Shown here piece after piece: positions 33,178-42,347 of a stretch of 46,991 bases of DNA. Positions within the stretch are counted from its first letter, which is position 1. Every line of letters begins with the position of its first letter. The stretch is taken from positions 1-46,991 of the forward strand of contig CAYRAV010000018.1 in assembly GCA_964422365.1 (NCBI GenBank), written 5' to 3'. The DNA is from CAYRAV01 sp964422365 (GTDB lineage Bacteria > Bacillota > Clostridia > Lachnospirales > Lachnospiraceae). The notes beneath the pieces are model-generated. The model saw nothing but the letters and a program-made list of their open reading frames with translations, was not told where the DNA came from and searched no databases. The position numbers were made by a program, and so were the translations under genes.

Positions 33178-34812
33178 ATGAAACGAAACATAACTTCAAA
33201 GAAACGGCATCTTTTTCACAAATTAAATATTAAATTCCTGATTGGGTTTTCTCTTCTTGCAATAGCACTTTCACTATGCAGCTACTTGATTGGATACTCG
33301 GAATATAAATCCAATATTGAAAAACTCAATAATGACTTTGCATATGCCATTGCATATGAAACCTCCTCCCTTGTAGATGGGGATGCATTGGAAACATATG
33401 CAAAAACTTTGACACCAGATAAAAACTATGAGATTATGCGGGATAATATTGAAATACTTCATAAAAATATGAACACAACTTCTATTTTTATCGTCAGAAT
33501 TGATGTTCCAGAAGAAGGAAGCTGCCAATATTTATTAGATATCGTAAATCCCCCCTTAAATCCAATGATTTTAGGTGAGGTTGCCTCTTATCCCAAAGAT
33601 ATAGAAGAGGAATTAAAAGGCTGTTTTTTTGAGGGAAAGGACTACAGCAATAAATACATACAATATAAAAGTAACGAGTATGGTTACACTTCTATTTCCA
33701 TTGTTCCAGTTTATAACAGCAATGGCAATATCGTTGCCGTTCTTGTTGTGCAAAGCAATATCAATAAAATCAAGCAGAAACTTTTTCAGTATTTGGTTTT
33801 TGCAACGCTCCTGACTATTATTCTTGTAATTGTGTTCTTTTCTATTTATCTGGTATATTTAAATTGGAGCTTGATTAACCCAATTAAAAAAATTACATTA
33901 CAGGCTTCTGAGTTTGTAAATAAAGACAACAAATTGTCTGATTCTTTTGAGCAGATACATACAGGAGATGAAATAGAAACACTGTCAATTGCAATGATGA
34001 AAATGGAGCATGATATTCATCAATATATTGAAAATTTAGCATGTGCGGCTGCAACACAAGATCACATGACTACTGAATTTAATATTGCCAGACAAATCCA
34101 GCAGAGTTTGTTTCCCTGCCAGTTTCCTGCATTTCCAGAAAGAAAAGAATTTGATATTTACGCAGAACTACAGCCATGCGATGCAGTCGGCGGAAATTTT
34201 TATAATTTCTTTTTGATAGATGAGAATCATTTGTGCATTTTCCTTGGTGATGTCAGTGGAAATGGGATTCCTACCTCCATGTTTTCTGTGATTGCCACTA
34301 CACTGATTTCTAATTATGCTTCTCAGAAACTGCCGCCGGATAAAATCCTTGTCAATGTAAATAATGGACTAAGCAGGAATAATAATGCGGAGCTGATTGT
34401 AGATGCCTTTCTGGCTATTATTAATTTAAACACCGGCAGACTTACTTTTTCCACTGCCGGAAATATAAATATGCTGATGAAACGCCCTGGCAGCGAATTT
34501 CAACCTCTGCTGTTTAAAAAATGTTTTCCTCTTGCCGCTATGGAACAGGTGCAATATGTGAATCAGAATCTTACTTTATCCCAAGGTGATATTTTATTTC
34601 TATACACAAAGGGAATTGCAGAATCGGTCAATGACAAAGGAATGATATTTGGATCTAATTATGCAAAAGAAAAGATAGATGAATTGGTAATGCAGGATTA
34701 TTCTCTAAAAACAATAACAGAGCACTTTTATCAGTTTATAACAGAATTCCAAAATGGTTCTAAACAGTCTTCTGACAGTACCATTCTTCTATTCCGCTAT
34801 ACAGGAAAATAA
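33178..34812 (+). CDS. Membrane sensor with degenerate PP2C (SpoIIE/RsbU-like) domain
   Basis: 544 residues from the ATG at 33178 behind GGGAGG. A membrane helix (about 18-38), an outside Cache-like sensor region, a second helix (about 203-227), a HAMP-like linker and a PP2C domain (from about 310, EFNIARQIQQSLFP). The phosphatase motifs are eroded: the usual GGDFYD is GGNFYN, TDG is TKG and the final DD is SD; only GDVSGNGIP keeps its aspartate. It may bind a phosphoprotein rather than dephosphorylate it. It has its own promoter and converges on the injection-system operon, sharing one terminator. Confidence 0.85.
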   Translation: MKRNITSKKRHLFHKLNIKFLIGFSLLAIALSLCSYLIGYSEYKSNIEKLNNDFAYAIAYETSSLVDGDALETYAKTLTPDKNYEIMRDNIEILHKNMNTTSIFIVRIDVPEEGSCQYLLDIVNPPLNPMILGEVASYPKDIEEELKGCFFEGKDYSNKYIQYKSNEYGYTSISIVPVYNSNGNIVAVLVVQSNINKIKQKLFQYLVFATLLTIILVIVFFSIYLVYLNWSLINPIKKITLQASEFVNKDNKLSDSFEQIHTGDEIETLSIAMMKMEHDIHQYIENLACAAATQDHMTTEFNIARQIQQSLFPCQFPAFPERKEFDIYAELQPCDAVGGNFYNFFLIDENHLCIFLGDVSGNGIPTSMFSVIATTLISNYASQKLPPDKILVNVNNGLSRNNNAELIVDAFLAIINLNTGRLTFSTAGNINMLMKRPGSEFQPLLFKKCFPLAAMEQVQYVNQNLTLSQGDILFLYTKGIAESVNDKGMIFGSNYAKEKIDELVMQDYSLKTITEHFYQFITEFQNGSKQSSDSTILLFRYTGK

Positions 34813-34815
34813 AAA

Positions 34816-34883
34816 CTGCAGCAATTCAACTTTTCATGCCCCGCCAGCTTGCTGCGGGGTATTTGACTTGCTGCAGCTTTTTT
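34816..34883. terminator. Nested bidirectional terminator
   Basis: CTGCAGCAA/TTGCTGCAG outer stem enclosing CCCCGC/GCGGGG, with TTTTTTT to the right and A-rich sequence to the left. It ends the PP2C-like gene and, from the other side, the injection-system operon. The outer stem reaches the last gene's stop. Confidence 0.88.
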
Positions 34884-35919
34884 ATCCATAACATTCTATA
34901 TATACCTCTTTTGTTTCTGTTGTTTCTTTTTGATACAACTCACAGCGGTACACATATTCCCTTGCCGCCTTATCAAAACGGTCTGTCTTCAATACCTCAA
35001 TAAAATATTGCCTTGCTTCCTGATATTGTTGTTCTGTAAATAAATTCACACCTTTTTCAAATGCCATCTTTGTTTGCCGCTTTCTGTTCCTTACACTCTT
35101 TTCATCTCCATCAAATATGTCATAGATTTTTTTCATGCTGTTTGTGTCCTTGATAAAAACATAACCTAGAAACCTTACATTGAATTTTCTCTGAAACCCC
35201 TCTATCAGTTCTACATAAGAATCTGTTGCCAGTATTTTCGCATAATATTTTTCTGCCATACTCTGAAGCCATCCTGAAAAACCTGATGCTTCTGCTAATA
35301 ATGTCAGCAAAGACAGCCTTTTCTGATGTCCTACTACACCTACAATAGCATTTTCATAACACAACCCAATAGAAAAATTATGATACTTAGGCTGCTTTTG
35401 CCCTAATTCATTTAAAATCTCACAAATGGAAATCGCCACAACTACTGCCTTTTCATATTCTTTTAGAAAAAGAACTGACACACCTGTTTCCTGAAATTCT
35501 TCTATGATGCCGCCACCCTCATAAATCTTCGGAATAATCCTGTTTAAAAACTGGTTAATAAACACAAAGATTTCCTTCGCCTCCATAGAATGTACAATTC
35601 CAGAAAATTCATTACTGTTTACATACATCTTAACGGCTTTGACATATTCCTGCTTTTCAAAAGAAATTTCCGATATATCTTTCACTTGAAGCACTTCAAA
35701 CAATTCATTCGGCACCATATGTTTCAGTATTGTCATGTTATCCTTTTTCTGCCTTCGTTCTTTATTGAATTCCTCTTTTACCTTTTCCTGATGATATTTT
35801 ATTACATTTTTCAATCTTCTATTTTCCCGTATTACTCTCCAAAGCACTATCAAAACTACTAATACTATTATTAAAAGCAGAATATTTACCATATTTATCA
35901 TATTCATTTCCATCTTCAC
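34882..35919 (-). CDS. Membrane protein with degenerate class III cyclase domain and TPR-like tail
   Basis: 345 residues from a GTG at 35919, 15 bases after the PAAR-like gene. A membrane helix (about 10-28) and a basic coiled linker lead to a cyclase-homology domain (about 68-275): MVPNELFEVL, GGGIIEEFQETGVSVLF, FSIGLCYENAIVGVVGHQKR and LLAEASGFSGWLQ follow the class III pattern. The two metal-binding aspartates are missing (SGIVH for the DIxxFT motif, QETGV for GD). So it is probably a non-catalytic sensor or scaffold. The last 60 residues look like one or two TPR helices (FEKGVNLFTEQQYQEARQYF). Last gene of the injection-system operon. Confidence 0.75.
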   Translation of the reverse strand: MKMEMNMINMVNILLLIIVLVVLIVLWRVIRENRRLKNVIKYHQEKVKEEFNKERRQKKDNMTILKHMVPNELFEVLQVKDISEISFEKQEYVKAVKMYVNSNEFSGIVHSMEAKEIFVFINQFLNRIIPKIYEGGGIIEEFQETGVSVLFLKEYEKAVVVAISICEILNELGQKQPKYHNFSIGLCYENAIVGVVGHQKRLSLLTLLAEASGFSGWLQSMAEKYYAKILATDSYVELIEGFQRKFNVRFLGYVFIKDTNSMKKIYDIFDGDEKSVRNRKRQTKMAFEKGVNLFTEQQYQEARQYFIEVLKTDRFDKAAREYVYRCELYQKETTETKEVYIECYG

Positions 35920-35934
35920 CAGACTTTCTGCCTG

Positions 35935-36324
35935 TTACGGCATTTGAATTTTGGTTGTTCCCGGATTAGTAAATTGAATCACACCACCCCAATTGCACAT
36001 CAGTTTGCAACTATCTGTCAATGCCGGATTCCCTTTTACAAGAACAGTCGGACTTCCAGGTGCCCATGGTGCAGCAATGACTGGTACACAGGGCATAGGT
36101 GTCAATACCCCTGCTGCCGCCGTGGTCGCTGCTGATACTGTGGGATTTGACAATGACTGACACATTCCAAAAGGCATAATATTAACCATTGGCTTATTAT
36201 CCATAATATTTGCCATCGGCTTATTCTCTCCTAATACCATTTTATCAGGCAGCACCATAAAAGTAGAAGGTGCCATTCCAAAACTACATTGCATCATGCC
36301 CGTTGCACATGCACACATCCCCAT
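35935..36324 (-). CDS. PAAR-like protein (DUF4280 type)
   Basis: 129 residues behind GGAGG. It begins MGMCACATGMMQCSFGMAPS and contains NIMDNKPMVNIMPFGMC, GVLTPMPCVPV and CKLMCNWGGVIQF, the DUF4280 family pattern rich in Gly, Met, Pro and Cys. PAAR-like proteins sharpen the tip of the spike in contractile injection systems and can carry effectors. This one has no extension, so an effector would be separate. It fits the baseplate genes upstream and the cap-type gene nearby. Confidence 0.9.
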   Translation of the reverse strand: MGMCACATGMMQCSFGMAPSTFMVLPDKMVLGENKPMANIMDNKPMVNIMPFGMCQSLSNPTVSAATTAAAGVLTPMPCVPVIAAPWAPGSPTVLVKGNPALTDSCKLMCNWGGVIQFTNPGTTKIQMP

Positions 36325-36364
36325 ACTTTATTCCTCCATTCTTTGTTTGTATTTATCTTTCTTA

Positions 36365-37141
36365 TCATAAAATATCTGTCAAATCAATTTTATTGACCCT
36401 GCCTGTGAGAAGTTCAACAATCTTTTTCTTCTCCTCCTGTCCTGCTATGCAAAAAGAAAATTTAATCTTGTCTGCATAAATGTTCGCAATGGGCAGATAA
36501 AACTCTCCATTTTTATCTGCCTCAACTGTATATACCGGATAGATGACTGTTCCTACCTTTTTATAGGTTCCCTTTAAAGTTGATGGCAAACGATACGTTT
36601 TTTTTTCTTCTTCTGTCTTCTCTTCTACCTGAAAGAATTCCATTTGTGTTTCATCCTTGTTTTTAATCAATAATAATTTTCCTTCAATATCCACATCCTC
36701 CGGGTGAAAAATATGGATATTTTCTTCTCCCTCATAAGGATATAGTAATTTATACGGATTCACATGTTCTTCACTATATGCTAAAATCACACTATTTTTC
36801 CTTGTTACCCCTTCTATACAGGTTGTATTTTGGGGAATCGGATAGGAACGGTTCGGAATCATTCGGACTTTTAAAATTTTTCTGCTATAATGAAAAAGTT
36901 TTTCGTTGTCTATATGAAGCTGCTGTTTATAATATATTCCGCCTTCCACATTTAATATAAACTCTGTCCGCTGCAAGTTTACAAATATATAATACCCTTC
37001 TTCTTTTTTTATGGCAGGTTTCTCTCCTTCTATCCATACATGCAGCCCATTGCCGCTGATTGCTTTATTGCTAAAATCATCAATGGCTGCCACTACCAGT
37101 GACACTTCCATCCTTACATGATCCCTGTAACTGCTTTCCAC
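36365..37141 (-). CDS. Injection-system-associated protein, carboxypeptidase-regulatory-like
   Basis: 258 residues from a GTG at 37141, behind AGGTGG and 15 bases after the DUF4255 gene. The N-terminal half (VVAAIDDFSNKAISGNGLHV, then YYIFVNLQRTEFILNVEGG) looks like a beta-sandwich of transthyretin/carboxypeptidase-regulatory type. The C-terminal half repeats this theme (VYTVEADKNGEFYLPI). There is no signal peptide, so it acts in the cytoplasm or as part of the particle. It is likely a structural or baseplate accessory. I do not know a named family. Confidence 0.68.
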   Translation of the reverse strand: MESSYRDHVRMEVSLVVAAIDDFSNKAISGNGLHVWIEGEKPAIKKEEGYYIFVNLQRTEFILNVEGGIYYKQQLHIDNEKLFHYSRKILKVRMIPNRSYPIPQNTTCIEGVTRKNSVILAYSEEHVNPYKLLYPYEGEENIHIFHPEDVDIEGKLLLIKNKDETQMEFFQVEEKTEEEKKTYRLPSTLKGTYKKVGTVIYPVYTVEADKNGEFYLPIANIYADKIKFSFCIAGQEEKKKIVELLTGRVNKIDLTDIL

Positions 37142-37156
37142 TCTACCACCTCTGTT

Positions 37157-37738
37157 TTATTCATTCTTTTTTTCTAAAAGCTCCATGTCAATCTCTGTTA
37201 CACGATGTACTGTTTTGATACGGTCAGATTCTACTTCAATTGGTGAAACCTTATAGTATAAAGACAATTTATATGGAACATCCGGCATGTTCCACAGCTT
37301 CATTTTCTCGTCATTGTCTAAACGCAGCATTTCAATTTTAATTGGATAACTGTCTGCCCCTTTGGAATTTCCTACTAATTCAGCATCTAATATACTATGA
37401 TCCATTAAAATCTGAATTGCCCTTCCTAAAATCCTCTGTTCTTCTGAAGAACGAAATTTCACATCACTCATAGAATAAGCCGTCAGCATATAAAATAAAT
37501 TCAAATACTTTGATGGATACCTCTGTTCATTTTGTCCTAACGCACGCATACCTCTCGCAAATACTTCTTCACTCTCCTTTACATCATACAGATACAGTCC
37601 TAATACAAAATCCCCTTTGTCTGACGGACTGCACATCCCAATTGCATCAGCATTTGGAATCACCTCTGGAACCATATTATCTCTTAATAATTTTACAATT
37701 GCATTTCCCACATCAGATATAATTGTATAGCTTGCCAT
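37157..37738 (-). CDS. DUF4255 protein (Afp16/Pvc16-like tube-terminator type)
   Basis: 193 residues. The pattern SYTIISDVGNAIVKLLRDNM, with GLYLYDVKE, YLNLFYMLTAYS and EEQRILGRAIQIL following, is that of DUF4255. In Photorhabdus virulence cassettes and Afp the homologous protein caps the tube and sets its length. It is one of the best markers of extracellular-type contractile injection systems (eCIS), as opposed to phage or classic T6SS. It sits between the MORN membrane protein and the beta-sandwich protein. Confidence 0.9.
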   Translation of the reverse strand: MASYTIISDVGNAIVKLLRDNMVPEVIPNADAIGMCSPSDKGDFVLGLYLYDVKESEEVFARGMRALGQNEQRYPSKYLNLFYMLTAYSMSDVKFRSSEEQRILGRAIQILMDHSILDAELVGNSKGADSYPIKIEMLRLDNDEKMKLWNMPDVPYKLSLYYKVSPIEVESDRIKTVHRVTEIDMELLEKKNE

Positions 37739-37752
37739 CTTACCACTCCTAT

Positions 37753-39636
37753 TTATTCCTTTGTATCCTTCTTTGCACTTTCTGTATCAGACTTTTCTTT
37801 TCCCTCTTTTGGAGGTTCTTCTTTTTCATTCTCCTCTTTGTCACTTTCCTCTTTCTCTGCCTTAGATACTAATAATGTTCCATTTGCAAAAGTACCTTCG
37901 CTTTTTACAAGACCTGTCCTGCCGCTATACAAGATACCATCTCCATTGTATACCCCCAGCAAAAATCCGCCTTCATAAATTAGAATTCCTTTTTTATTAT
38001 ATAATTTTCCTTCTCCATCATAGAGACCCTTTCTAAAACCTCCCTCATAAATCAAAATAGCGGTTTTGGCATCATATAACTTTCCATTTCCTTCATATTC
38101 TCCTTGATAAAAATCTCCTTCATAAATCAAGTTTTCTGTTTCTTCGTCAAACAACTTACCTGTTCCATTATATCTGCCTTCTTCAAAGGTACCATCATAA
38201 ATCACAACACCCTTTTCATTATATTCTTTTCCGGAACCTGAATATTTTCCCTCTTCAAAATTTCCTTCATAAATTAACTTTCCTTTTTTATATGACTTTC
38301 CCTTCCCCTCTCTCTTTCCATCTGCAAATGTCCCATGATACAAAATCTGTCCTTTTTTATTATACTGTTTCCCCTTTCCCTCATATTTGCCTGCTGCGAA
38401 TGTTCCTTTATATTTTATATTTTCTTCTGCATAATATAAGATGCCGCTTCCTTCATATTTACCTGCTGCAAAACTGCCTTTGTATAACAGCTTTCCTTCT
38501 TTGTTATAAAGAGTACCCGCCCCCTCATATTTGCCTGCTGCGAAATTTCCCTCATACAACACAATATTTTCATTCTGATCTTTTTTATGTTTTTGATACA
38601 ATGTGCCCTTGCCTTCATAGTTCCCGCCTGCAAAATCTCCTTCATACAAAAGGAAGCCTTTTTCATAAAGCGTTCCTTTCCCTTCATAGACACCATCTAC
38701 CATCTGTCCTTCATATAAGATGCGGTTTTGCTCATCATAAAGTACTGCATATCCCTCTGACAGGGAATCACTTTTGAATTTCCCATCATAAACTAATTCA
38801 TCATTATGATAGTACTTTCCCTCCCCCTCCATTTCACCCTGGATAAATGCTCCTTGATAAAGAATACTTCCTTCTTCATTATACAAAATTCCATTGCCAT
38901 CATATTTCCCTTTACTGAAGTTTCCATTATATTGCATTACACCACTGTCATAATAGAGTTTTCCCAGTCCTTCATATAATCCCTGAACGAATATTCCGTC
39001 ATATAAGACCTGTCCATCCTCCTTATACAAAATACCGCTTCCTTCATATGTATTTTTAGAAAACTCTCCTATATATTTTATCCTGCCATTGGCATAATAA
39101 AGAATCCCCTGTCCCTCATACATTTCATTTTCAAATTCCCCCCGGTAAACCAGATTTCCTGCATAATCATACAATGTCCCCATTCCCTGAATGGCACCAT
39201 CTTTTAATATTCCGGTAAAAACTACTTTCCTTTCTGCTCTGTTATTAATCAGCTTTACTTTTCCCGTATAGCCAGAAACAGCAATATCATTTATCTCCAT
39301 TGTTTTTGTAAACCATAGTGATACGATTTTAGGATAACCTATGTTAACCATAAATACGACAAAGAACATAAGAAGAATACTGATTACAAATACTACTTTT
39401 TTTGCTATATAATGTTCCCCTATCAGAAAATATTCTTCTAAGGATTTCGGTTTTCGAGCAATCTGCTTTACTTCTTCTCTTACATCTTCACTTATCTTGC
39501 TAAACATAGTATTGGGACTGAATGTATGCTTCACTTTCCGGTATATCATGCTAAAAGGTGCCAGCATGACTCTTTTCATTTTGTTCCCAAACGAATGTAA
39601 TGCTCTTATGAAATTAAATTCATTTGAAAATTTCAT
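37753..39636 (-). CDS. Membrane-anchored MORN-repeat protein
   Basis: 627 residues. An amphipathic, basic N-terminus of about 78 residues precedes one membrane helix (about 80-99, KVVFVISILLMFFVVFMVNI). A small linker follows, then about 18 MORN-type repeats of roughly 22-24 residues (YEGxGxLYxxxGxxxYxGxF) from about 150 to 590, and a Lys/Glu-rich tail. MORN repeats form a long twisted beta sheet that binds lipid or protein partners. If the basic N-terminus is inside, the repeats face outwards. Being inside the injection operon, it may dock or guide the particle at the envelope. That role is inference. Confidence 0.82.
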   Translation of the reverse strand: MKFSNEFNFIRALHSFGNKMKRVMLAPFSMIYRKVKHTFSPNTMFSKISEDVREEVKQIARKPKSLEEYFLIGEHYIAKKVVFVISILLMFFVVFMVNIGYPKIVSLWFTKTMEINDIAVSGYTGKVKLINNRAERKVVFTGILKDGAIQGMGTLYDYAGNLVYRGEFENEMYEGQGILYYANGRIKYIGEFSKNTYEGSGILYKEDGQVLYDGIFVQGLYEGLGKLYYDSGVMQYNGNFSKGKYDGNGILYNEEGSILYQGAFIQGEMEGEGKYYHNDELVYDGKFKSDSLSEGYAVLYDEQNRILYEGQMVDGVYEGKGTLYEKGFLLYEGDFAGGNYEGKGTLYQKHKKDQNENIVLYEGNFAAGKYEGAGTLYNKEGKLLYKGSFAAGKYEGSGILYYAEENIKYKGTFAAGKYEGKGKQYNKKGQILYHGTFADGKREGKGKSYKKGKLIYEGNFEEGKYSGSGKEYNEKGVVIYDGTFEEGRYNGTGKLFDEETENLIYEGDFYQGEYEGNGKLYDAKTAILIYEGGFRKGLYDGEGKLYNKKGILIYEGGFLLGVYNGDGILYSGRTGLVKSEGTFANGTLLVSKAEKEESDKEENEKEEPPKEGKEKSDTESAKKDTKE

Positions 39637-39674
39637 AACCTATTTCCCTTCCTTTGTATATTAAAAACAGTTCT

Positions 39675-40553
39675 TTATTCTGTTTCTTCTTCTAACCCAT
39701 CATTTTCTATCTGTACTGTGCCAATCGTTTCAAAATGTTTTTCATACCCCTTTACCTGTAATGACATATAAATACTATAAAGCATATAAATCAAGACACC
39801 AATAAAAATAAAAGTCATCATTGCCCCTTTGATTACCTTTCTGCAGTTCTTTACCTTTTCCCAAAAACGGAAAAGCATATGCTTCGGGGTCTGCATTTCT
39901 TCCTTTGGAATTTTTTTAATTTCTTCACATACACTGCAGTATGCCTGATATATTTCTAAATAGTCCATTTTCTCATTTCTTTGCACATCTTTTAGAAATT
40001 CCTTCATAGGATCTATAACGTTGTTTTTCAGCTCTTTTACAAATAAAGATTTCAATGCAAGATAAAGATATGCACTTGCTGTTTGATTTGTACAAGAATC
40101 ATAGTCCTCTACTTTATCCAAAGTATATTGAAATCTTACTTCTAATGCATCTGTCACAATAATATTTTCCATCTTCAGGCATTGGCACTGGAAGTAAAAT
40201 GGAAGCTCATATAATACCATTCTCTCTAACAGCCTTTTTCCAATCTCCATTCTTTCTTCCAATGAACAGATCTGCTTTAACCGCTTTTCTAAAGACATCC
40301 CTCTTGAATAGGTAAATACACTGTAAAATTCTTCTTTACAGGCAAAAGTTTCTATGAAATCTGAAAATTTTGTATTGTTTTTTTGCTCACATATAAACTC
40401 TATGATTTTTTTTATCATTCTTTTGTCTTTGATACGAATAATAGTATACAGCTGATTGTCTTCCTGGTTTCTGCAAATATACACATCTTTATGTAACTCT
40501 GCACTATTTTGCTGTACTACCGTATAAACTTTATTAAAGTTTTCGATAACCAT
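39675..40553 (-). CDS. Pseudokinase-like protein with C-terminal membrane anchor
   Basis: 292 residues behind GGAGG. The first 220 residues look like a reduced protein-kinase fold: a possible VAIK-like strand (LYTIIRIKDKRM), a hinge (SVFTYSRGMSLEKRL), and a helix followed by the catalytic-loop position (QCLKMENIIVTDALEVRF), which has no HRD, while the DFG position is unclear. A membrane helix spans about 243-264 and a 28-residue acidic tail follows. EssB/YukC of type VII secretion has a similar pseudokinase-plus-helix plan, but the sequence is not that family to my eye. Operon position implies a role in the injection system. Confidence 0.62.
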   Translation of the reverse strand: MVIENFNKVYTVVQQNSAELHKDVYICRNQEDNQLYTIIRIKDKRMIKKIIEFICEQKNNTKFSDFIETFACKEEFYSVFTYSRGMSLEKRLKQICSLEERMEIGKRLLERMVLYELPFYFQCQCLKMENIIVTDALEVRFQYTLDKVEDYDSCTNQTASAYLYLALKSLFVKELKNNVIDPMKEFLKDVQRNEKMDYLEIYQAYCSVCEEIKKIPKEEMQTPKHMLFRFWEKVKNCRKVIKGAMMTFIFIGVLIYMLYSIYMSLQVKGYEKHFETIGTVQIENDGLEEETE

Positions 40554-40600
40554 ACATTTTCCTCCAACTGTACTGCCCTTATCTTACAATGCTATTGCGC

Positions 40601-42328
40601 CTATGCCTCTCTTACCACAACAAATATAGATGCTTTCACGTCCTGATATGCAGCACTTTGTGCCACTACTTCATAAACCCCTGGTGTATTTGGTGCTGTA
40701 TACATACCATTTTCATTTATGCTGCCGCCATGATCTTTTACTTTCCATTCAATTGTCTTATCTGACATATTGGTACATATTGCTTCTAAATAATAACTTT
40801 CTCTTGTCACCAGTTCTAATACACTTGGCTTAATAAATATTTTTCTTGTTATTTTTTCTGTAATCTTTTCTTCTACATTGAGCAGTGCGGTCCAATGAAT
40901 GTTTACTCCGCTTTTGATTACCTGTTCTAATAACCTTCCTCCTATTTGAAAAGTTCCCTTGTCTGGAAATACTTTTACTGCCAGTTCTAACATAGGATTC
41001 GTATTTGCAAAAATTTCACTTGAACCATAGGTAATCACTTGATTTTCGTCTTCTAACCCCACTTGCATCACTACCGGACCCAGTCCCAGTCCATGCGTAA
41101 TCTCTTCACTGACATACCGTTCCCCTTTCTGTCCGCCTCCATTTAAATCCAGCCAATAAGTTCCCTGTGCCAGTTTTATTCCTTTATTCTGCTTCCCTTC
41201 CTGTTGATTTGTTCCACTTTCTTTTTTATCATCTCCATTTCTCAATCCCCTGCCATCTATTGTCAGCTGATGCAATGCAAAACTTAGATTCTGATTTAAA
41301 ATATATTGATGAAATGGTACATTCTCTACTTTGTCAATTACATAAGAATCTCCTACGCGTAACAAATATAGTTTTGCCAGATAAAGTTTATCCTGACAAT
41401 TTATCTTTACAATATTATCCATAGCAGTACGGTAGTAATCACTCACAATTTTATGTCTGATATCTTCTTTTGTTATTTCTATCAATGCTGTTTCACTGTT
41501 TGTATTTACTGGGACTTCCTCCTTGTCTATAAACAGCTTCATACTATTTTTGACCATTGTAACAGATCCTTCTACATCAGATACTGTTGCATCCATCATA
41601 TAAAAAATTGTATAATTCCCTGTCTTTTCATATTGCATTTCATTAAAACTCACTGTAAAAGAAGACTGCCCTCCATGAGTAAAACATTCTAATGATAAAT
41701 CATAAGAAAATGCAACATATTTTCTGGTTGTATTTTCTATTTCCAGACATACTTTCACTTTTTCTCCAACAGATACATATTTGGGCAGAATCTGCTTGAT
41801 TTTAATTCCATCCCGGGTATAAATAGTTTCTCTTTGTTCATACAGTGCACTTTTGTCTAATGGTTCCTGCTCTGGTTCGCTATTTGTCAGATACAGATGA
41901 TAGGTTTCCTTTATCTTATTGTAGTTTTCTCCCTCATCCTGAAATATAGAGTTTCCTGCTATATTGTGAACAATACCTGCCTCTTCTTCTCTATACTCTA
42001 AACATAAATATACATAATCCTTGTCATTTTTTTCATTCACACAATTTTGAAAACCTTCAATCAACGATAATTTTTTAATCACAGGAGCATCTACTACAAT
42101 CTCTCTTCCTAATAAATCAAGTGCAAACCCGGATTCTACTGATATCGTCTTTTCATCTACTCTCAGCACATACAGACCTGCAGCTACACCTATACCATGT
42201 AAGAAACGGTTTGACATTCTCCTTTTGTTATTCACATATCTCTGTTCTAAGTTAAAATCATCTACTGACAATAATTTGCCATAAAAGTACTTATTTCTTT
42301 CAAATGGATAATATTTTGAATTCTTCAT
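40601..42328 (-). CDS. eCIS-associated structural protein with C-terminal Ig-like domain
   Basis: 575 residues behind GAGGAG. The N-terminus (FERNKYFYGKLLSVDDFNLE, then NRFLHGIGVAAGLYVL and GFALDLLGREIVV) matches proteins I recall from eCIS and phage-tail-like loci, usually annotated as hypothetical. A central region of beta-rich segments follows. The last 90 residues form a bacterial Ig-like domain (ENGMYTAPNTPGVYEVVAQS). It may be a baseplate-fibre or outer tail component. It lies directly after the tail-protein-I gene. There is no signal peptide. Confidence 0.72.
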   Translation of the reverse strand: MKNSKYYPFERNKYFYGKLLSVDDFNLEQRYVNNKRRMSNRFLHGIGVAAGLYVLRVDEKTISVESGFALDLLGREIVVDAPVIKKLSLIEGFQNCVNEKNDKDYVYLCLEYREEEAGIVHNIAGNSIFQDEGENYNKIKETYHLYLTNSEPEQEPLDKSALYEQRETIYTRDGIKIKQILPKYVSVGEKVKVCLEIENTTRKYVAFSYDLSLECFTHGGQSSFTVSFNEMQYEKTGNYTIFYMMDATVSDVEGSVTMVKNSMKLFIDKEEVPVNTNSETALIEITKEDIRHKIVSDYYRTAMDNIVKINCQDKLYLAKLYLLRVGDSYVIDKVENVPFHQYILNQNLSFALHQLTIDGRGLRNGDDKKESGTNQQEGKQNKGIKLAQGTYWLDLNGGGQKGERYVSEEITHGLGLGPVVMQVGLEDENQVITYGSSEIFANTNPMLELAVKVFPDKGTFQIGGRLLEQVIKSGVNIHWTALLNVEEKITEKITRKIFIKPSVLELVTRESYYLEAICTNMSDKTIEWKVKDHGGSINENGMYTAPNTPGVYEVVAQSAAYQDVKASIFVVVREA

Positions 42329-42347
42329 AGAAAGATTCTCCTCTCAT

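Noticed and set aside
38292..38777. 161-residue plus-strand frame opposite the MORN gene
   Set aside because: A periodic shadow of the MORN repeats with no start site.
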